The notes: generated by a model not told the origin, from the sequence alone. DNA of 64,000 nt from Yponomeuta sedellus (GCA_934045075.1 OW203727.1:16552861-16616860); one strand, 5' to 3'; counted from the stretch's first letter, positions 21,321-32,369 are shown. A program made the numbers and translations.

Positions 21321-21521
21321 TGTATGTATGTGTGTGTATGTATGTATGTATGTATGTATGTATGTATGTATGTATGTATGTATGTATGTATGTATGTATG
21401 TATGTATGTATGTATGTATGTATGTATGTATGTATGTATGTATGTATGTATGTATGTATGTATGTATGTATGTATGTATGTATGTATGTATGTATGTATG
21501 TATGTATGTATGTATGTATGT
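21321..21521. repeat. (TATG)n microsatellite
   Basis: About 50 tetramers with one early TGTG variant. It is attached to the end of the family B repeat. Long open frames over it on both strands are artefacts of the stop-free period. Confidence 0.98.
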
Positions 21522-22084
21522 GCCAACGCAACATTCCTTTCTCAATTCTAGTCACTACATCCTCTTTCAGTTCACAAAGTTCTATAATCAGACTATTGCG
21601 TATCCTGTCATTCAAAGTAAATATTATAAATATTCTTATAACGCTTTGCATCTTATTATCGTCAAAACACAATTTCTTCAACACTCTACTATTTTTTAGA
21701 AAGGTTACGGGTTCGTGAAGTCGGTAAGTAGTAACCTATGCCGCCCGGCCCCAAGTCCCCATAATAAACATTAATAATGATTGCAATTTCCCGAACGCCG
21801 CGTTGAGAAAATGGCCCAAGTCGGTGCAAACGATTGCATATAAGGTAGCAAACTTATGAAAAATGCTAATGTACTCAAGCGGGAACCATGCGTCGTTATT
21901 CCGGAAACTTTTCAATAGAAACAAAGCGGAAACGCAGGGAAAAGCTGCCGCTTTACTCAAAAACTGCTTCTGCTTTTGCACTCATTTCAATTCAATCTTT
22001 TTATTTCGAAACAAGTATCAAGAAAAATGTCAAATAAAAGAAAATAGTGTTAGTAATGTTTTTTACAGAGAGTATAGAGTATTG
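21522..22084. other. non-coding
   Basis: No gene recognised. Open frames at 21736-21981 and 21863-22087 overlap on opposite strands and show no domain. Confidence 0.4.
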
Positions 22085-22240
22085 TAAAGAGGTTCGAAAT
22101 TTCACTGATGCCGGTGAGTCACCCATTAGCTCCCATTAGTTGGGAGAGCGCTGGCACGGTTAGTCCTCTGACTAACGCGGGTTCGAGACCCCGCATGGGT
22201 GAAATTTTTTATTTTATTTTTAGCCTCTAAACAGGTTTTT
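22085..22240 (+). repeat. tRNA-like dispersed element family A (+ strand)
   Basis: Reads GAGGTTCGAAATTTCACTGA, a tRNA-like core with a small internal duplication (CCCATTAGCTCCCATTAG), GGGTTCGAGACCCCGCATGG, and the end TTTAGCCTCTAAACAGG. Confidence 0.75.
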
Positions 22241-22454
22241 ATTTTAATTAGCTGAAAGCACTCAACTACGTTTGTTTCAAATCATTGAAAGTTTCATGCT
22301 ACTAACTGGTAAAAGTTAAAACTCACGTGGAACTTGCTTCCGAAGTGAGTTTTACAGCCAGTTTCACTTGTACGACTCGTTAGTAAGACAAAATTCTAAC
22401 ACGGTTACTATTTTTTATTTACAAAAATTACCTACGTAATTTAAAAATTACTGC

Positions 22455-22712
22455 TTTGTGGTGTCGGCCTAGACAATAGCACCAACCCAATTCTTCCCGC
22501 GGGTGTCGTAAAAGGCAACTAAGGGACACAAACTGGGGGGTGGGAAACAGCGCCCCCTGCAGTACAATTCCACCGAACTGCGATCCCCAACACACATGCC
22601 CGGCGTGGGGATTATGGGCATTACCCCCTATGACAGCACAACGTAGCGCTCTTTAGGGGAGGGCTATGTCCAGCAGTGGGCTAGTATAGCGTGACGACGA
22701 CGACGACGACGA
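22455..22712 (-). repeat. lepidopteran LINE-tail-type repeat, long copy
   Basis: Runs from GTGTCGGCCTAGACAATAGC through CTTCCCGCGGGTGTCG to GGCTATGTCCAGCAGTGGG and a (GAC)n run. It gives the full order of modules only partly present at 1405, 27823 and 31095. Confidence 0.7.
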
Positions 22713-23215
22713 AAATAATTAACAGAAACATTCATTTGGAGAACTTATGGCTAAGTAGCATTAAGCTCGCCTACGTGCAATTTTTTTATGCAATAAAGAA
22801 TTTTAATAATAATACTTTACATAATTATGCTTACTCAGTTACGTTACGGGCGACTTTACAAGAAACATTTAACGGTCAGCTGTCGACGCTGTATGTGTCA
22901 CAGAATACGTTTGCCTGGCGTCGGCAGAGGATTTATCATTCCATATTCCATATGCAGTGAAGAGTGTTTCAACAAAGATGATTTATGATGCCATCGACTT
23001 ACTAATGAACGTTTTCAAACGCATGCTCTCGATTTCTATCGAGAGAAATTGGATGGATGGATTGATGATGATCATATCCAAAAGGTGGATGAGTTCGTCT
23101 TCATTCTACCGTTGCCCAATAAGCCTCTCCCTCAAATGTTATTCAGCTCACGATTCTAGCCATCATCATCTATGTACTCCGCAGATTCAAAAATATCATC
23201 TAATATATAAACAAC
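22713..23215. other. AT-rich non-coding
   Basis: No gene or repeat recognised. Open frames at 22691 and 22957 show no domain. Confidence 0.35.
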
Positions 23216-23219
23216 AAAA

Positions 23220-23340
23220 AAAATCCCAGGTCTTGGATGTTTACATGTTTGTGATGTCTTTGTTTCTGGTTCCCACGACATAGGGTATCCTATTGTTGGG
23301 GTCAGAAGCAATGTATGTGCCTTTATGTAAATGTATGTAT
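23220..23340 (+). repeat. SINE family D tail
   Basis: CCCAGGTCTTGGATGTTTAC and GTTCCCACGACATAGGGTAT match the 3' part of the tRNA-headed SINE at 43030-43230; the tRNA head is missing. Confidence 0.7.
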
Positions 23341-23669
23341 TTAAATCTTTAGGCCGCTGGTCTCCCCACCAATTGCCATACTGAGGCCTAATTATGCCTT
23401 ATCCTATCGGAATCCCGACTTTTGCAATAGCAATATGAACTTTGACAGCTAGACATTAGGCATGCATATCGGGATTCGATACGTATAATTAGCCAGCGAC
23501 CATATAGAAGGAATGTGGGAAGGGGGAGCAAAAAAGACATTTCATTAAACCAATTCATTTCAATTTCATTCAATTCATACTAGTTCATTTTGAAGGGACG
23601 GAACGAAGCCCACACTGAAAGGATGTTCTTTCTTTCCTTTCGCGACTCTTTTCTGTAGTCAACCACCAT

Positions 23670-23762
23670 TCTATTGTAACCCTGGCACTACTGAGACTAC
23701 TGTCAGTAGTGCCAGGGCTACACTACTGTCACTGATACTACTGTCAGTAGTGTCAGCGTTCT
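23670..23762. repeat. compound hairpin
   Basis: ACCCTGGCACTACTGA and its inverse TCAGTAGTGCCAGGG, followed by a second ACACTACTGTCACTGATACT / GTAGTGTCAG stem. The segment may have arisen by local template switching. Confidence 0.7.
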
Positions 23763-23997
23763 TCCGCCTCGGCCAGGTGTCCTGCCCACTTCCGCTATAA
23801 GATGCTCCATGCAGTAATACTAGCGCCACCAAGGTCTCACGGTCATGGACCCTAAATATCAGGGACGCACAAGTTTGTCATGAGTTAAAAGATGTATAGA
23901 TAAATCATTTATTCACATAATACAAAGCGAAGCAATACAAAGAAGAAGATGAAGCGGGGCTATGAACTTATCGTCCCGCCTGCAGTACCTTGTTCTC

Positions 23998-24372
23998 TGT
24001 ACGATATCAACCCCTATATGTCCTCACTGCTGGGGCATGAGTCTCTTCCTGCATCGCAGGAAGGTTTGGCCATTCTCCACCACGAGGGCCAAGTCAAGAT
24101 AGGTGGCGGATAGTAAGACAGTGGCGTGGCTTACTGTCAGAAGTTATCAAGCCGCCGATAAGGCCTCTGACATGGCTTGACGTTTGCCATTACATTACAG
24201 CCAGCACCACCAGCCTAACGTCCCTTGTGAACCACGGAAGCGCTCGGAAAAATGCCAATAGCAGTGGTCAAGGGATAGTCACCCATGCTGCACCTGGCCG
24301 CGCCTGTTGTTGATTAACTCATGTGATTGATTCCAATCACTCGGTTCGACTACGCCACAAGCGCTTCTCTGT
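23998..24372 (-). mobile_element. 5S-rRNA-derived SINE
   Basis: Tail on the left (GGCATGAGTCTCTTCCTGCA) and promoter end on the right (AGTCACCCATGCTGCACC, TTGATTAACTCATGTGATTG). Confidence 0.85.
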
Positions 24373-24544
24373 GACCTCGCCACACTTCAGATTCACCTCG
24401 ACTGTTAACGGCAGGGTGTAAAGCTCGCCGAAATTGTTTAAATAAAGAATGCAAAATAAAGGATCGCTAAATGTGACTATAAAATGGCTCCGAGACGATT
24501 AGGATTACCCTTCAAGTTTTAGTACAGACATAATTATATATTTT

Positions 24545-24855
24545 TTAAAACCTATTTAGAGGCTAAAAATTCCACCCATGCCGGGATTCGAACCCGCGAC
24601 CTCTGGCTATCTATGCCAGCGCTCTTTCCAACTGAGCTAATGGGCGACTCACCGGCATCAGTGAAATTTCGAACCTTTTTACACTATTCTCTGTATTACG
24701 TACAGGCAGCGACATCTGGCTGAAGTAAATTGCATCACTTACAACCCCGAGTACCTACTTTGCAGTTAGGTTTTTACATCGGAATGATATCACTGTACCC
24801 ACATGATTATACTATTTTTATTTTTAGCACGGGTTAGTGCATTAAAAATAAAAAT
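24545..24855 (-). repeat. family A element, full length
   Basis: From AAAACCTATTTAGAGGC to the distal end ACCCACATGATTATAC. The tRNA-like core on the minus strand is GCCCATTAGCTCAGTTGG ... GGGTTCGAATCCCGGCATGG. The anticodon-arm equivalent is CTGGC-ATAGATA-GCCAG. Confidence 0.8.
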
Positions 24856-25189
24856 AGTATAGACATATATATGTTTCGTAAAAAATATTCACCGACTTGT
24901 TTAGTGTAGTTTAGTAGCCAGAAGTTCAACCTTTATTGCAATAAATGCAGAGAAAATTAAATATTTGCATTTTTCGCTTAATCAACATTCCGTGGCAAAT
25001 CCGCCATACGCTAGGAAAGGGTTATTAAACCGCGCAGCGGGCAGTTATTGGCAACGCCAGCCAGTAATGTCTAATTAAACGGTAATTAGAACAGAACTGG
25101 TTGCGTATTATTGGGTTGCTAGCTAGAGGTGCAAGGGTACTTAAGGTACTAACCGTTTGCGTGCTCATTCCGGCTCCGGATAAAGAGCG

Positions 25190-25445
25190 CTAAAAATTCT
25201 GCTCATGCCGGGACTCGAACCCGCAACCTCTGGCTAACCGTACCAGCGCTCTCCCGACTTAGCTAATGGGCAAGTGCCGGCATTAGCGAAATTTCGAACT
25301 TCTTTACAATATTCTTTGTATTATTTACAGGCAGCAAAATCTGACTGAAGTAATTTGCATTACTTGCAGCCCCGAGTACATACTTTAAATAGCCTCTAAA
25401 TAAGTTTTTAAAATTATCCTTAGAACGGGTTAGTGCAACAAAAAG
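25190..25445 (-). repeat. family A element
   Basis: Minus-strand core with GGGTTCGAGTCCCGGCATG. The right end TAGCCTCTAAATAAG plus ACGGGTTAGTGCAACA shows a second, inverted end of the same element, as at 10690-10815. Confidence 0.75.
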
Positions 25446-25471
25446 AATATACTCGTATAATGATTTGAGTA

Positions 25472-25672
25472 TAATCTGTTAGCTTTTAGAATATACCTCG
25501 GCTACTATCGGATAGAACCGATTATATTGGAATAAGGTGAGGTTTATTTTGTATTGTTATTTAAAACTTTACATAACTTTTCAAAATATTTAAGATAAGT
25601 TTTATACAGAGCAGGAAGGAGCATTACTCTAGAACCCGAGGTATATTCAAAAAGCAAACAGACTATATTCTT
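25472..25672. mobile_element. MITE with about 30-bp inverted repeats
   Basis: Left arm CTGTTAGCTTTTAGAATATA then CCTCGG; right arm CCGAGGTATATTCAAAAAGC then AAACAG. A sister copy with the same arms is at 38128-38350. No coding frame. Confidence 0.75.
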
Positions 25673-25716
25673 CCCTAAATTCTTCTGTCTCGTTCCGAAA
25701 ATAAAGGAAAGTGGCG

Positions 25717-26559
25717 ACTAATGTGTTGTGTAATCGTGTAAAGGAAGGCCAATGAGACGAGGTAAAGAATGTAAACAAACGGACCGTTACTGAGTTATAT
25801 TGCGATAGTGAGCGATTATTATCTCTGTCCTTGTCACACGTATGCGGTAATGGCGTCATTTGATCGACGACAGCTGTCGTTGCGTATCTCATGGTACAGG
25901 AAAACTTTCAGTACGGCTGTTGTCAACATTTGGTGTCATGCGCCATTTTGTGAACTATAATAGTTCATTCTTGTTTAGATTGCGTTCAAAGTGATACGAA
26001 GACAATTTTTATAACCATATTGACAATATGATTGATAATACTATGGATAGTTTTGTCATAAATACGGCTGATTCGGACTCTTCCGGTTAATCATGTTTGA
26101 CTAATACAGACGACAGCGATTAAAATAGGGAATCCGAAATTTGTATAACTATAATTTCTTCTTCTTCAGGCTATATTATGTAGTCCACCTCTAGACATAG
26201 CCCTCCCCTAATGAGCGCCATAGCGCCCTGTCTTCAGCTTGCCCCATCCAGCCTCTGCCGGCAGTTCTTCGCAGATCGTCATCCCACCTGGTCGGAGGGC
26301 GTCCTACACTACGTTCGCCGAGTCGCGGTCTCCACTCAAGATCACGTTTACTCTAACGGTTGTCGATTCTTCGCGAGATATGGCCAGCCCACTGCCACTT
26401 CAGCTTGATGATTATCTGAGCTATGTCGATAACTTATAATATAACTATAATTTATTCAAATAAAAATGTTTTGAACCCCTGAAACTTTGTTTACATTCTT
26501 TATCTCATCTCATTACCCTTCCTTTAGGATAGGAAGAAAATGCTACATAACACATTAGT
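25717..26559. mobile_element. decayed DNA transposon with long inverted repeats
   Basis: ACTAATGTGTTGTGTA at the left and its inverse TACATAACACATTAGT at the right; farther in, AAGGAAGG / CCTTCCTT and TAAAGAATGTAAACAAA / TTTGTTTACATTCTTTA. The interior has no intact transposase and carries an inserted LINE tail (26157-26440). Confidence 0.7.
26157..26440 (-). mobile_element. LINE 3' end, 5'-truncated
   Basis: TTCTTCTTCAGGCTATATTA, CCTCCCCTAATGAGCGCCAT, then a minus-strand coding relic matching the frame at 45271-45490. It lies inside the element 25717-26559. Confidence 0.65.
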
Positions 26560-26704
26560 GAACATTTCTAACATTCATCTATGGATTTTGCATCATTTAC
26601 AAAATCCACGACACAGCATATAGTTTTGAAAGCAAAAACATCAATATCAACTTACATTGAAGTGGATTGCCTTCTATTGTTATTTTATGATTACACTAAT
26701 AAAC

Positions 26705-26800
26705 TTTTCTTCTTGTTCTTCTCTTTCAGGCTATAAATTAGTCCACTGCTAGACATAGCCCTCCCCTAATGAGCGCCATAGCGCCTTGTCTTCAGCTAAT
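26705..26800 (-). mobile_element. LINE 3' end, short
   Basis: TTTCAGGCTATAAATTAGTC and CCTCCCCTAATGAGCGCC. Only the last 95 bp are present. Confidence 0.6.
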
Positions 26801-27204
26801 AAACTCATTGATTTATAACTCTGATAAACTAAATTACGACTTAACATGATATGAAGTAGATTATAAAGAATCTTTATCATTCTTATCACTGCGGCATCTT
26901 CGCGTACTTAGGTACGCTTCGTAGGTCAAGACTCCGAGTACTAAAGACATAATTATAAACCCCTTGATTTATGTACACTAACCAGATATTAATATAATGT
27001 TAAGAAGCTCCATTCAGTAACACTGGTGTTACGAATAGAAAAAATAGTGATTGTGATTTTTAGGTGTCATCAATCAGGCAAGGGAGTCCCAAATACTAAA
27101 CTACATCTAGCATAAGACTACTTATTCAAATCACCAGCACCAGCAGGAATCAAACCTTCGACTTCCACCTTCGACTTCCACCTTCGACTTTGTTAGGTAG
27201 GTAT

Positions 27205-27545
27205 GCGCTCGTGGCCTAGGCAAACCGAGTGATTTTACTCAATCACTTGAGTTAAGCAGGAACAGGCGCGGTCAGGTGCAGGATGGGTGACCGTCCCATG
27301 ACTACCGCGTGGCATTTTTCCGGGCGCTTCCGTGCTTTGCAAGGCATGCTAAGCACGTTATAATGGCAGTCGTTAAGCCATGTCAGAGGCCTTATAGGCT
27401 TGATAACTTCTGACAGTAAGGCCCGCCACTGTCTTACAATCCTCCGCCAACCTGGACTTGGCCCCCATGGTGGAGTATGACCTAACCTTCCTGTGATGCA
27501 GGAAAAGACCCGTGCCCCAACAGTGGGGACGTACAAGGGTTGATA
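27205..27545 (+). mobile_element. 5S-rRNA-derived SINE
   Basis: GCGCTCGTGGCCTAGGCAAA, CACTTGAGTTAAGCAGGAAC and AGGATGGGTGACCGTCCC form the 5S-like promoter part. The body and the tail ACGTACAAGGGTTGATAAC are intact. Confidence 0.88.
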
Positions 27546-27822
27546 ACGAGTTAGGTATGCGTGTTACCGGTAGACCAACGAGGCAGTCATGTACAATGTA
27601 CGTGAAGTCATAGAGAAGATAACCAACTGTCGAAATTCTATATACACACAATACATCCTAGTCAAATCCTACATATTTGACTCGCGACCACGTTCGCGCG
27701 GTAAACGAATTAGCATATACCTAGCTTAAGTCCAACATGAAGGTCCATTCCAAATACTGGTGAACGAATTTTTAAAATCGTTTAAGTGCGTTCACAGATT
27801 AAATCTCCTATATACTCTATAT

Positions 27823-27858
27823 AGAATTTGGGTTGGTGCTATTCTCTAGGCCGACACC
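27823..27858 (+). repeat. end of LINE-tail-type repeat
   Basis: GAATTTGGGTTGGTGCTATT and CTAGGCCGACACCAC equal the end of the copy at 22455 (inverse). The (CCGA)n array begins exactly where the element ends. Confidence 0.7.
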
Positions 27859-28105
27859 ACCGACCGACCGACCGACCGACCGACCGACCGACGTACCGAC
27901 CGACCGACTGTCCGACCGACCGACCGACCGACTGACCGACCGACCGACCGACCGACCGACCGACCGACCGACCGACCGACCGACCGACCGACCGACGGAC
28001 CGACCGACCGACCGACCGACCGACCGACCGACCGACCGACCGACCGACCGACCGACCGACCGACCGACCGACCGACCGACCGACCGACCGACCGACCGAC
28101 CGACC
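27859..28105. repeat. (CCGA)n microsatellite block
   Basis: About 60 tetramers with a few variants (GTAC, CTGT, CTGA, CGGA) clustered at the left side. It switches abruptly to (ACGA)n at about 28106 without changing register. Confidence 0.97.
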
Positions 28106-28352
28106 GAACGAACGAACGAACGAACGAACGAACGAACGAACGAACGAACGAACGAACGAACGAACGAACGAACGAACGAACGAACGAACGAACGAACGAA
28201 CGAACGAACGAACGAACGAACGAACGAACGAACGAACGAACGAACGAACGAACGAACGAACGAACGAACGAACGAACGAACGAACGAACGAACGAACGAA
28301 CGAACGAACGAACGAACGAACGAACGAACGAACGAACGAACGAACGAACGAA
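28106..28352. repeat. (ACGA)n microsatellite block
   Basis: About 61 essentially perfect tetramers differing from the left block by one base per unit, ending in a short AAATAAATAAAT run. Confidence 0.97.
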
Positions 28353-28374
28353 CAAATAAATAAATAACGGGTAA

Positions 28375-28440
28375 CGAAACCACTACCTTCCGAATGAGAA
28401 GCAGGCGTTCTACCTCTCTGCTACCACCGCTACTAGCCTC
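28375..28440 (-). repeat. tRNA-like head of SINE family C
   Basis: The minus strand reads GCGGTGGTAGCAGAGAGGTA and a decayed box B; only the head is present. Confidence 0.55.
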
Positions 28441-28875
28441 GAAATGGCTAGTAGCGGTATATTGTAAGTGTCGAATTTTGTACGAATAAATGTTTTACAA
28501 GTTTGACAAGAATCAAATACCTTGGAAGCAATGCGATCTGAAAGCCATCCACGCATTACATTTGCATAGTCGCGTATGTACGTAAAATTATGACGACAGT
28601 CACTAAACCTATGATTACATTGGTTTATTTACGAGATAAAGGGATCCTCGCTACAACCTTGTTACAAACTAAATAAATAGTTTATTTATTTTACAAAATG
28701 TTTACCATAACGTAATCAGGCAAGAATTTCCTTTTAAGTATGTAAATACCTATAAGGAAGCTCCGTTCTTCCACACTTAGACGTACTAATGTTTGTTTTC
28801 ACGGAAATTAATTGACATTACCTAAAGCTAATAATAATAATAAAATTAGTTTTCTAAGTAGGTATTAGCATATCA
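28441..28875. other. AT-rich non-coding
   Basis: Nothing recognised apart from sequence near 28545-28620 that also occurs near 44030-44100 (CATTTGCATAGTC, TTATGACGACAG / TTATTACAACAG, GATTACATTG). Confidence 0.4.
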
Positions 28876-28879
28876 TCAT

Positions 28880-29165
28880 CGACTCATTAGGTATGTCCAA
28901 GGGACACGAGTCTCTTCCCTGAGGAAGGTATAGGCCATACTCCACCACGGGGGCCAAACATAACATAACATTTACATACAGGCACATACATTGCTTCTGA
29001 CCCCACACTAGGATATCCTGTGTCGTGGGAACCAGAAACAACGACATCAAAACATGTAAACATCCAAGACCTGGGTTTTTTTGTCCCCAGCCGGGGTTCT
29101 AACCCGGGACCTCTTGCATGGTAGGCAGATGCGCTACCGCTACGCCATAGAGATCGTCAAGTCCG
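28880..29165 (-). repeat. 5S-SINE tail fragment fused to SINE family D
   Basis: 28880-28958 is a 5S-type SINE tail (CCATACTCCACCACGGGGGC). From 28965 it is family D on the minus strand, with a tRNA-like head at about 29085-29150 (GGGTTAGAACCCCGGC, GTAGCGGTAGCGCATCTGCC). Confidence 0.7.
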
Positions 29166-29499
29166 GTATTATTGTATAATTATTTATATGTATTGTATAA
29201 TGATCTGTTTGTGTGTGATGTGCGTGTCCATAAATATAGACTAAAATACTATTGGTATTATACACGGCATTCATATTTTTAGTGTCACTCAATAGCTAAA
29301 ATAGGCTTATATTTTTGAATTAAAAAATCCTTAGGTATGCAATTAATCCCAAAATTAAGTTAATAAGGCGCTCACATTCATTGACTTCGATTCCCAACAA
29401 TGAAAACAATATTTTAGTCCTTATTCTCTTTAATAGGGACCTGTGACAACCAAGGCTGGCCAAATAGGAGATGTATTAGCAAAAGGCAATATATCTATC

Positions 29500-29770
29500 T
29501 ATAATCAGCCCACATCAACCCACTGCTGGGCATAGGCCTCCTTTTTAGTGCGCCATTCCTCACGGTCCTGTGCTAATCTGATCCATTTCTGACCCGCAAC
29601 CCTCACGATGTCGTCTGACCATCGTGGCAGTGATCTGCCTACCAACCTACCTTGTATATGTATGTCTCTTCCCTCCCTTGGCCACTACTCCTGCCCTGCC
29701 CTGGTCCACCTGCCGTCTTCCCTTCTAGCCAAATGTCCCGCCCATCTACACTTTAACTTTGTGATCCAAA
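29500..29770 (-). mobile_element. RTE-type LINE 3' end
   Basis: Continuous copy of the end that is split by an insertion at 6134-7021: CCCACTGCTGGGCATAGGCC followed directly by CATTCCTCACGGTCCTGTGC. The minus-strand coding similarity is decayed. Confidence 0.75.
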
Positions 29771-29794
29771 GGCAAAGATAAAGAATATTTGTAA

Positions 29795-29905
29795 TCGGCG
29801 TGCGTACAACGACTAATAAAAGTTGATGAAAGAGATTTCTTCGGATTGTAGCAAGTGACAAACTCTGGTTCCTGCCTACCCCTCATGTATACAGGCATGA
29901 GTTTA
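29795..29905 (+). repeat. dispersed repeat family B
   Basis: CGGCGTGCGTACAACGACTA, GTAGCAAGTGACAAACTCTG and ATACAGGCATGAGTTTATG. Confidence 0.65.
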
Positions 29906-29954
29906 TGTTTGTATGTACTGATAGGTTTTTTTGTGTTTCAATAGCACGTTGTAT

Positions 29955-30215
29955 TGCGACCTCAGTGGCGCAGCGGTTTGGCACGCTGTCTGAAAACCGA
30001 AGGTCTCGGGTTCGACCCCCGACCGGGTCAAACTAGGAAACGAAGTTTTCTAGTTTGTCTCGGGTCTTGGATGTTATATAATATGTATTTATTGTATTAA
30101 ATCGATCGTCGAGCTAGCACCTGTAGCACAAGTCATTTAGTTGTACTTAGTATAGGGCTAACAAGATCTGTGTAATATGTCGATTAATATTTATTTATTT
30201 ATCTTACATACATAC
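29955..30215 (+). mobile_element. tRNA-derived SINE family F
   Basis: The tRNA-like head at 29957-30030 has GTGGCGCAGCGGTTTGGCAC (box A) and GGGTTCGACCCCCGACC (box B), followed by a body with GTCTCGGGTCTTGGATGTTA and the 3' end GATCTGTGTAATATGTCGAT, then TATTTATTTATT. Two other copies (32393-32556 and 37856-38085) carry long (ATT)n arrays at this 3' end. Confidence 0.85.
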
Positions 30216-30234
30216 TCAGGCCTGTACCCTAAAC

Positions 30235-30485
30235 GGGTAGTTAGTTAGACCTGAAATTTCCGCACTTAGCCTCATAGTTGGGCCATTGTACGTAGCAAAC
30301 GCTGAGGTACGTTAACACTTCAGACACTGGGGTTTCATCACGATGTTTTCCTTCACCGTCAGCGAGTGGTATTGCTGCTAGAATTTCACAAATGTACATA
30401 ACTTAGAAAACAAAGTCATTGGTACATGCCGGAGTTCGAATCTACGACCTCCCGATTGAGAAGCCGGCGTTCCACACCGCTTCTC
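30235..30485 (-). repeat. tRNA-derived SINE family C
   Basis: Closely matches 20860-21080, with the tRNA-like head on the minus strand at about 30425-30485. Confidence 0.75.
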
Positions 30486-30789
30486 GCAAAGGAGTCTTAC
30501 TTAGCAATAATATGTTTTTTAGGGATGTCAAGTCAAGCCGAGAATTACTATTGGAAATGCAAATAATCACGCCACGATTTGACTACCCTTGAATGTAGAT
30601 GTTACCATTATCGAGATTAGGGGGAAACCGAAACGTTTTGGTTATATGTCCAATATTTATTTATTTTATTTATTTTTTTAGGCATTCCGTAACGCATATT
30701 CTGTGAAAATTTCTACAAGCTACCTATTGAGGGTCAAAAAGAAGCTCTGAAAGTCCAAACTTCCAGACAGTCCCAATGCAATTGAAATC

Positions 30790-30866
30790 GCTCTCTCAGT
30801 CAACATAGTAGCTTCCAAATATCTCTCGCCAAGCCGGTATATAAATCTAAACGTCCCTTAATTTAC
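30790..30866 (+). promoter_or_regulatory. ILP-B core promoter, shared with ILP-C
   Basis: TATA box TATATAAAT at 30838-30846. The 45 bp upstream (TCAACATAGTAGCTTCCAAA) and the block TCTAAACG downstream are conserved at 45600-45655 in front of ILP-C. Conservation ends about 60 bp upstream of the TATA box. Expected transcription start is about 30 bp past the TATA box, near 30867. Confidence 0.7.
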
Positions 30867-30916
30867 AGACACTTACATCAACCCCATCGAAAGAACAAGA
30901 CAAGTCTATTTGGCAG
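30867..30916 (+). other. ILP-B 5' non-coding exon
   Basis: About 50 bp (start approximate) ending ATTTGGCAG before donor GTAAGCTGG at 30917. The matching exon before ILP-C (45670-45715) is highly similar, including AAGAACAAGAC and the donor. It would splice to the acceptor at 32190, one base before the ATG. Confidence 0.65.
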
Positions 30917-31094
30917 GTAAGCTGGTTTGCTTCGCTTACTTTGAGCTTCTGCTATAATTAATTCCTCTAAGCCCTAAAGAAATTAAACACAGCAGCTTTT
31001 ATCTTCATGCGAGATTTTCGCAAAATTTTCTCCTTAAATAATGAAGAACATTTTCTGACTAAAATTTATGTAAGCGGTGATTTGCTGTAACGTA

Positions 31095-31260
31095 CCTCGA
31101 TAAGCCGAAAGTCCTCGTCAGGCTATACTAGTCCACTGCTGGACATAGCCCTCCCCTAAAGAGCGCCACGTTGTGCTAACATTGGGGGATAATGCCCATA
31201 ATCCCCACGCTGGGCATGGGAGTTGGGGATCGCAGTTTGGTAGAATTGTACTGTCGAAAG
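31095..31260 (-). repeat. LINE-tail-type repeat
   Basis: GTCAGGCTATACTAGTCCAC, CCCATAATCCCCACGCTGGG and GTTGGGGATCGCAGTTTGG, as at 1405 and 22455. Confidence 0.65.
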
Positions 31261-31339
31261 TGTTTACATAATTAGTTCCAAGATTATTTATTGTGAACAT
31301 CGCCACCAAACGTGACAGTTTTGCGACTCTTATTGTATA

Positions 31340-31560
31340 CCTGTAATGTTATTAGAAATGTGAGAGAAAACATCGTGAGGAAACCCGCCGCTTGATTGGC
31401 TCCGCTCGTATGGAATTGTCGAGTGTGGATGGTATAGGTGCTGGGCATGCGTACTCCATCAGAAAAACTATTCCAGGCGCTGCAGCGTCCGAGTTGTTTT
31501 GTCACCTATTTACTGTGAGTGAAGGTGCCGATGGACGCTGTATAAAATAATTTCATTACA
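31340..31560 (+). repeat. SINE family C fragment
   Basis: GAGAAAACATCGTGAGGAAA and GGCTCCGCTCGTATGGA, then GGATGGTATAGGTGCTGGGC, as in the copy near 20025-20130. Confidence 0.55.
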
Positions 31561-32191
31561 AAGATGCAAAAGCCAATTTTTTTAAAATAGAAAATACCCC
31601 CAACCGACGGGTTAGTAAAGACCGGTGTATGCCACTTGCTATGGATCTGTGTTCTTTGAAGTAACACTTACTTCATCAACGTTTATTAGTCGCTGTCGTC
31701 GTTTATTTATTTTGCCTCTCTGATCAAGTATATGGTAGATATGTATATATAAATAAATAAATAATTGTATTTTTCAACAGTAGTATGCCCATATGGCATA
31801 AAAGGGCGTTAGGTACCATAATATCTTAAAAAATAAAATCTTTTGTACAGTATGCCCCATTTTAGCTGTAGCACTCAACTGCCAGTATAGAGGTTGTGCT
31901 TTGGATTTCTCTTAAGGGCTACCGTCCTAAAACCTTTGCAAATAGGCGATTTCTTATGTATATTTCTTGACCTAGGATACTTGTACTAGGTACATTAAAA
32001 GTAAGACTTGTACTGTAATACAAGGTATCCCAGTTTGGGACCGGTACATGTAGTATAAGACTTGACTTTTAAAGTTTTTATTTACAATTTCAAAGTAATG
32101 ACAATAATAATTGATGAATAATAGAAAAAATCGGACTATGTACATTAAAATGAAATAAAGCTGTTGGATGTTTTTGCTCTCTATTTCCAGA

Positions 32192-32369
32192 ATGAAAATA
32201 ACGATCATCCTTGTGGGCCTTATGTCAATGGGAGCAATGGCGGGAGTTGATCGGAAGAAGCGGGATAATCAACCGGTTACACTATGCGGTCGCAATCTGG
32301 CCGTGGCTCACCATATCATCTGCTCCAGCCTGCAACAGCAGAAATTCGAAGACAAGCGGGCTGCCATAT
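32192..32369 (+). CDS. ILP-B: insulin-like peptide, signal/B-chain exon
   Basis: First coding exon of a complete insulin-like precursor of 116 residues (59 codons plus one base here). The ATG follows the acceptor TTTCCAGA by one base. Residues 1-18 (MKITIILVGLMSMGAMAG) form a signal peptide. A KKR at 22-24 precedes the B chain. The core CGRNLAVAHHIIC (32-44) has the canonical Cys-Gly, Leu at the fourth position and the 11-residue Cys-Cys spacing. KR at 55-56 ends the B chain. The exon ends in phase 1 at donor GTAAGA, fitting the exon at 36551. The signal peptide is strikingly similar to that of ILP-C (48890). Expected role: secreted insulin/bombyxin-like hormone that signals through the insulin receptor. 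The start choice is firm because the same position is used in ILP-C. Confidence 0.9.

Larger units (their letters stand above)
30917..32190 (+). other. ILP-B 5'UTR intron
   Basis: From GTAAGC to TATTTCCAG. It holds a LINE-tail-type repeat (31095-31260), a family C fragment (31340-31500) and AT-rich DNA. Confidence 0.6.

Noticed and set aside
21221..21718. Long open frames of YVCM/YIHT repeats on both strands
   Set aside because: They are translations of the (TATG)n microsatellite, which lacks stop codons in several frames; the same applies at 46303-46700 and 50089-50463.
27817..28383. Frames of 169-188 codons with Arg/Ser/Thr-rich repeats
   Set aside because: Period-4 microsatellite read in three frames on both strands; no gene signals at the ends.
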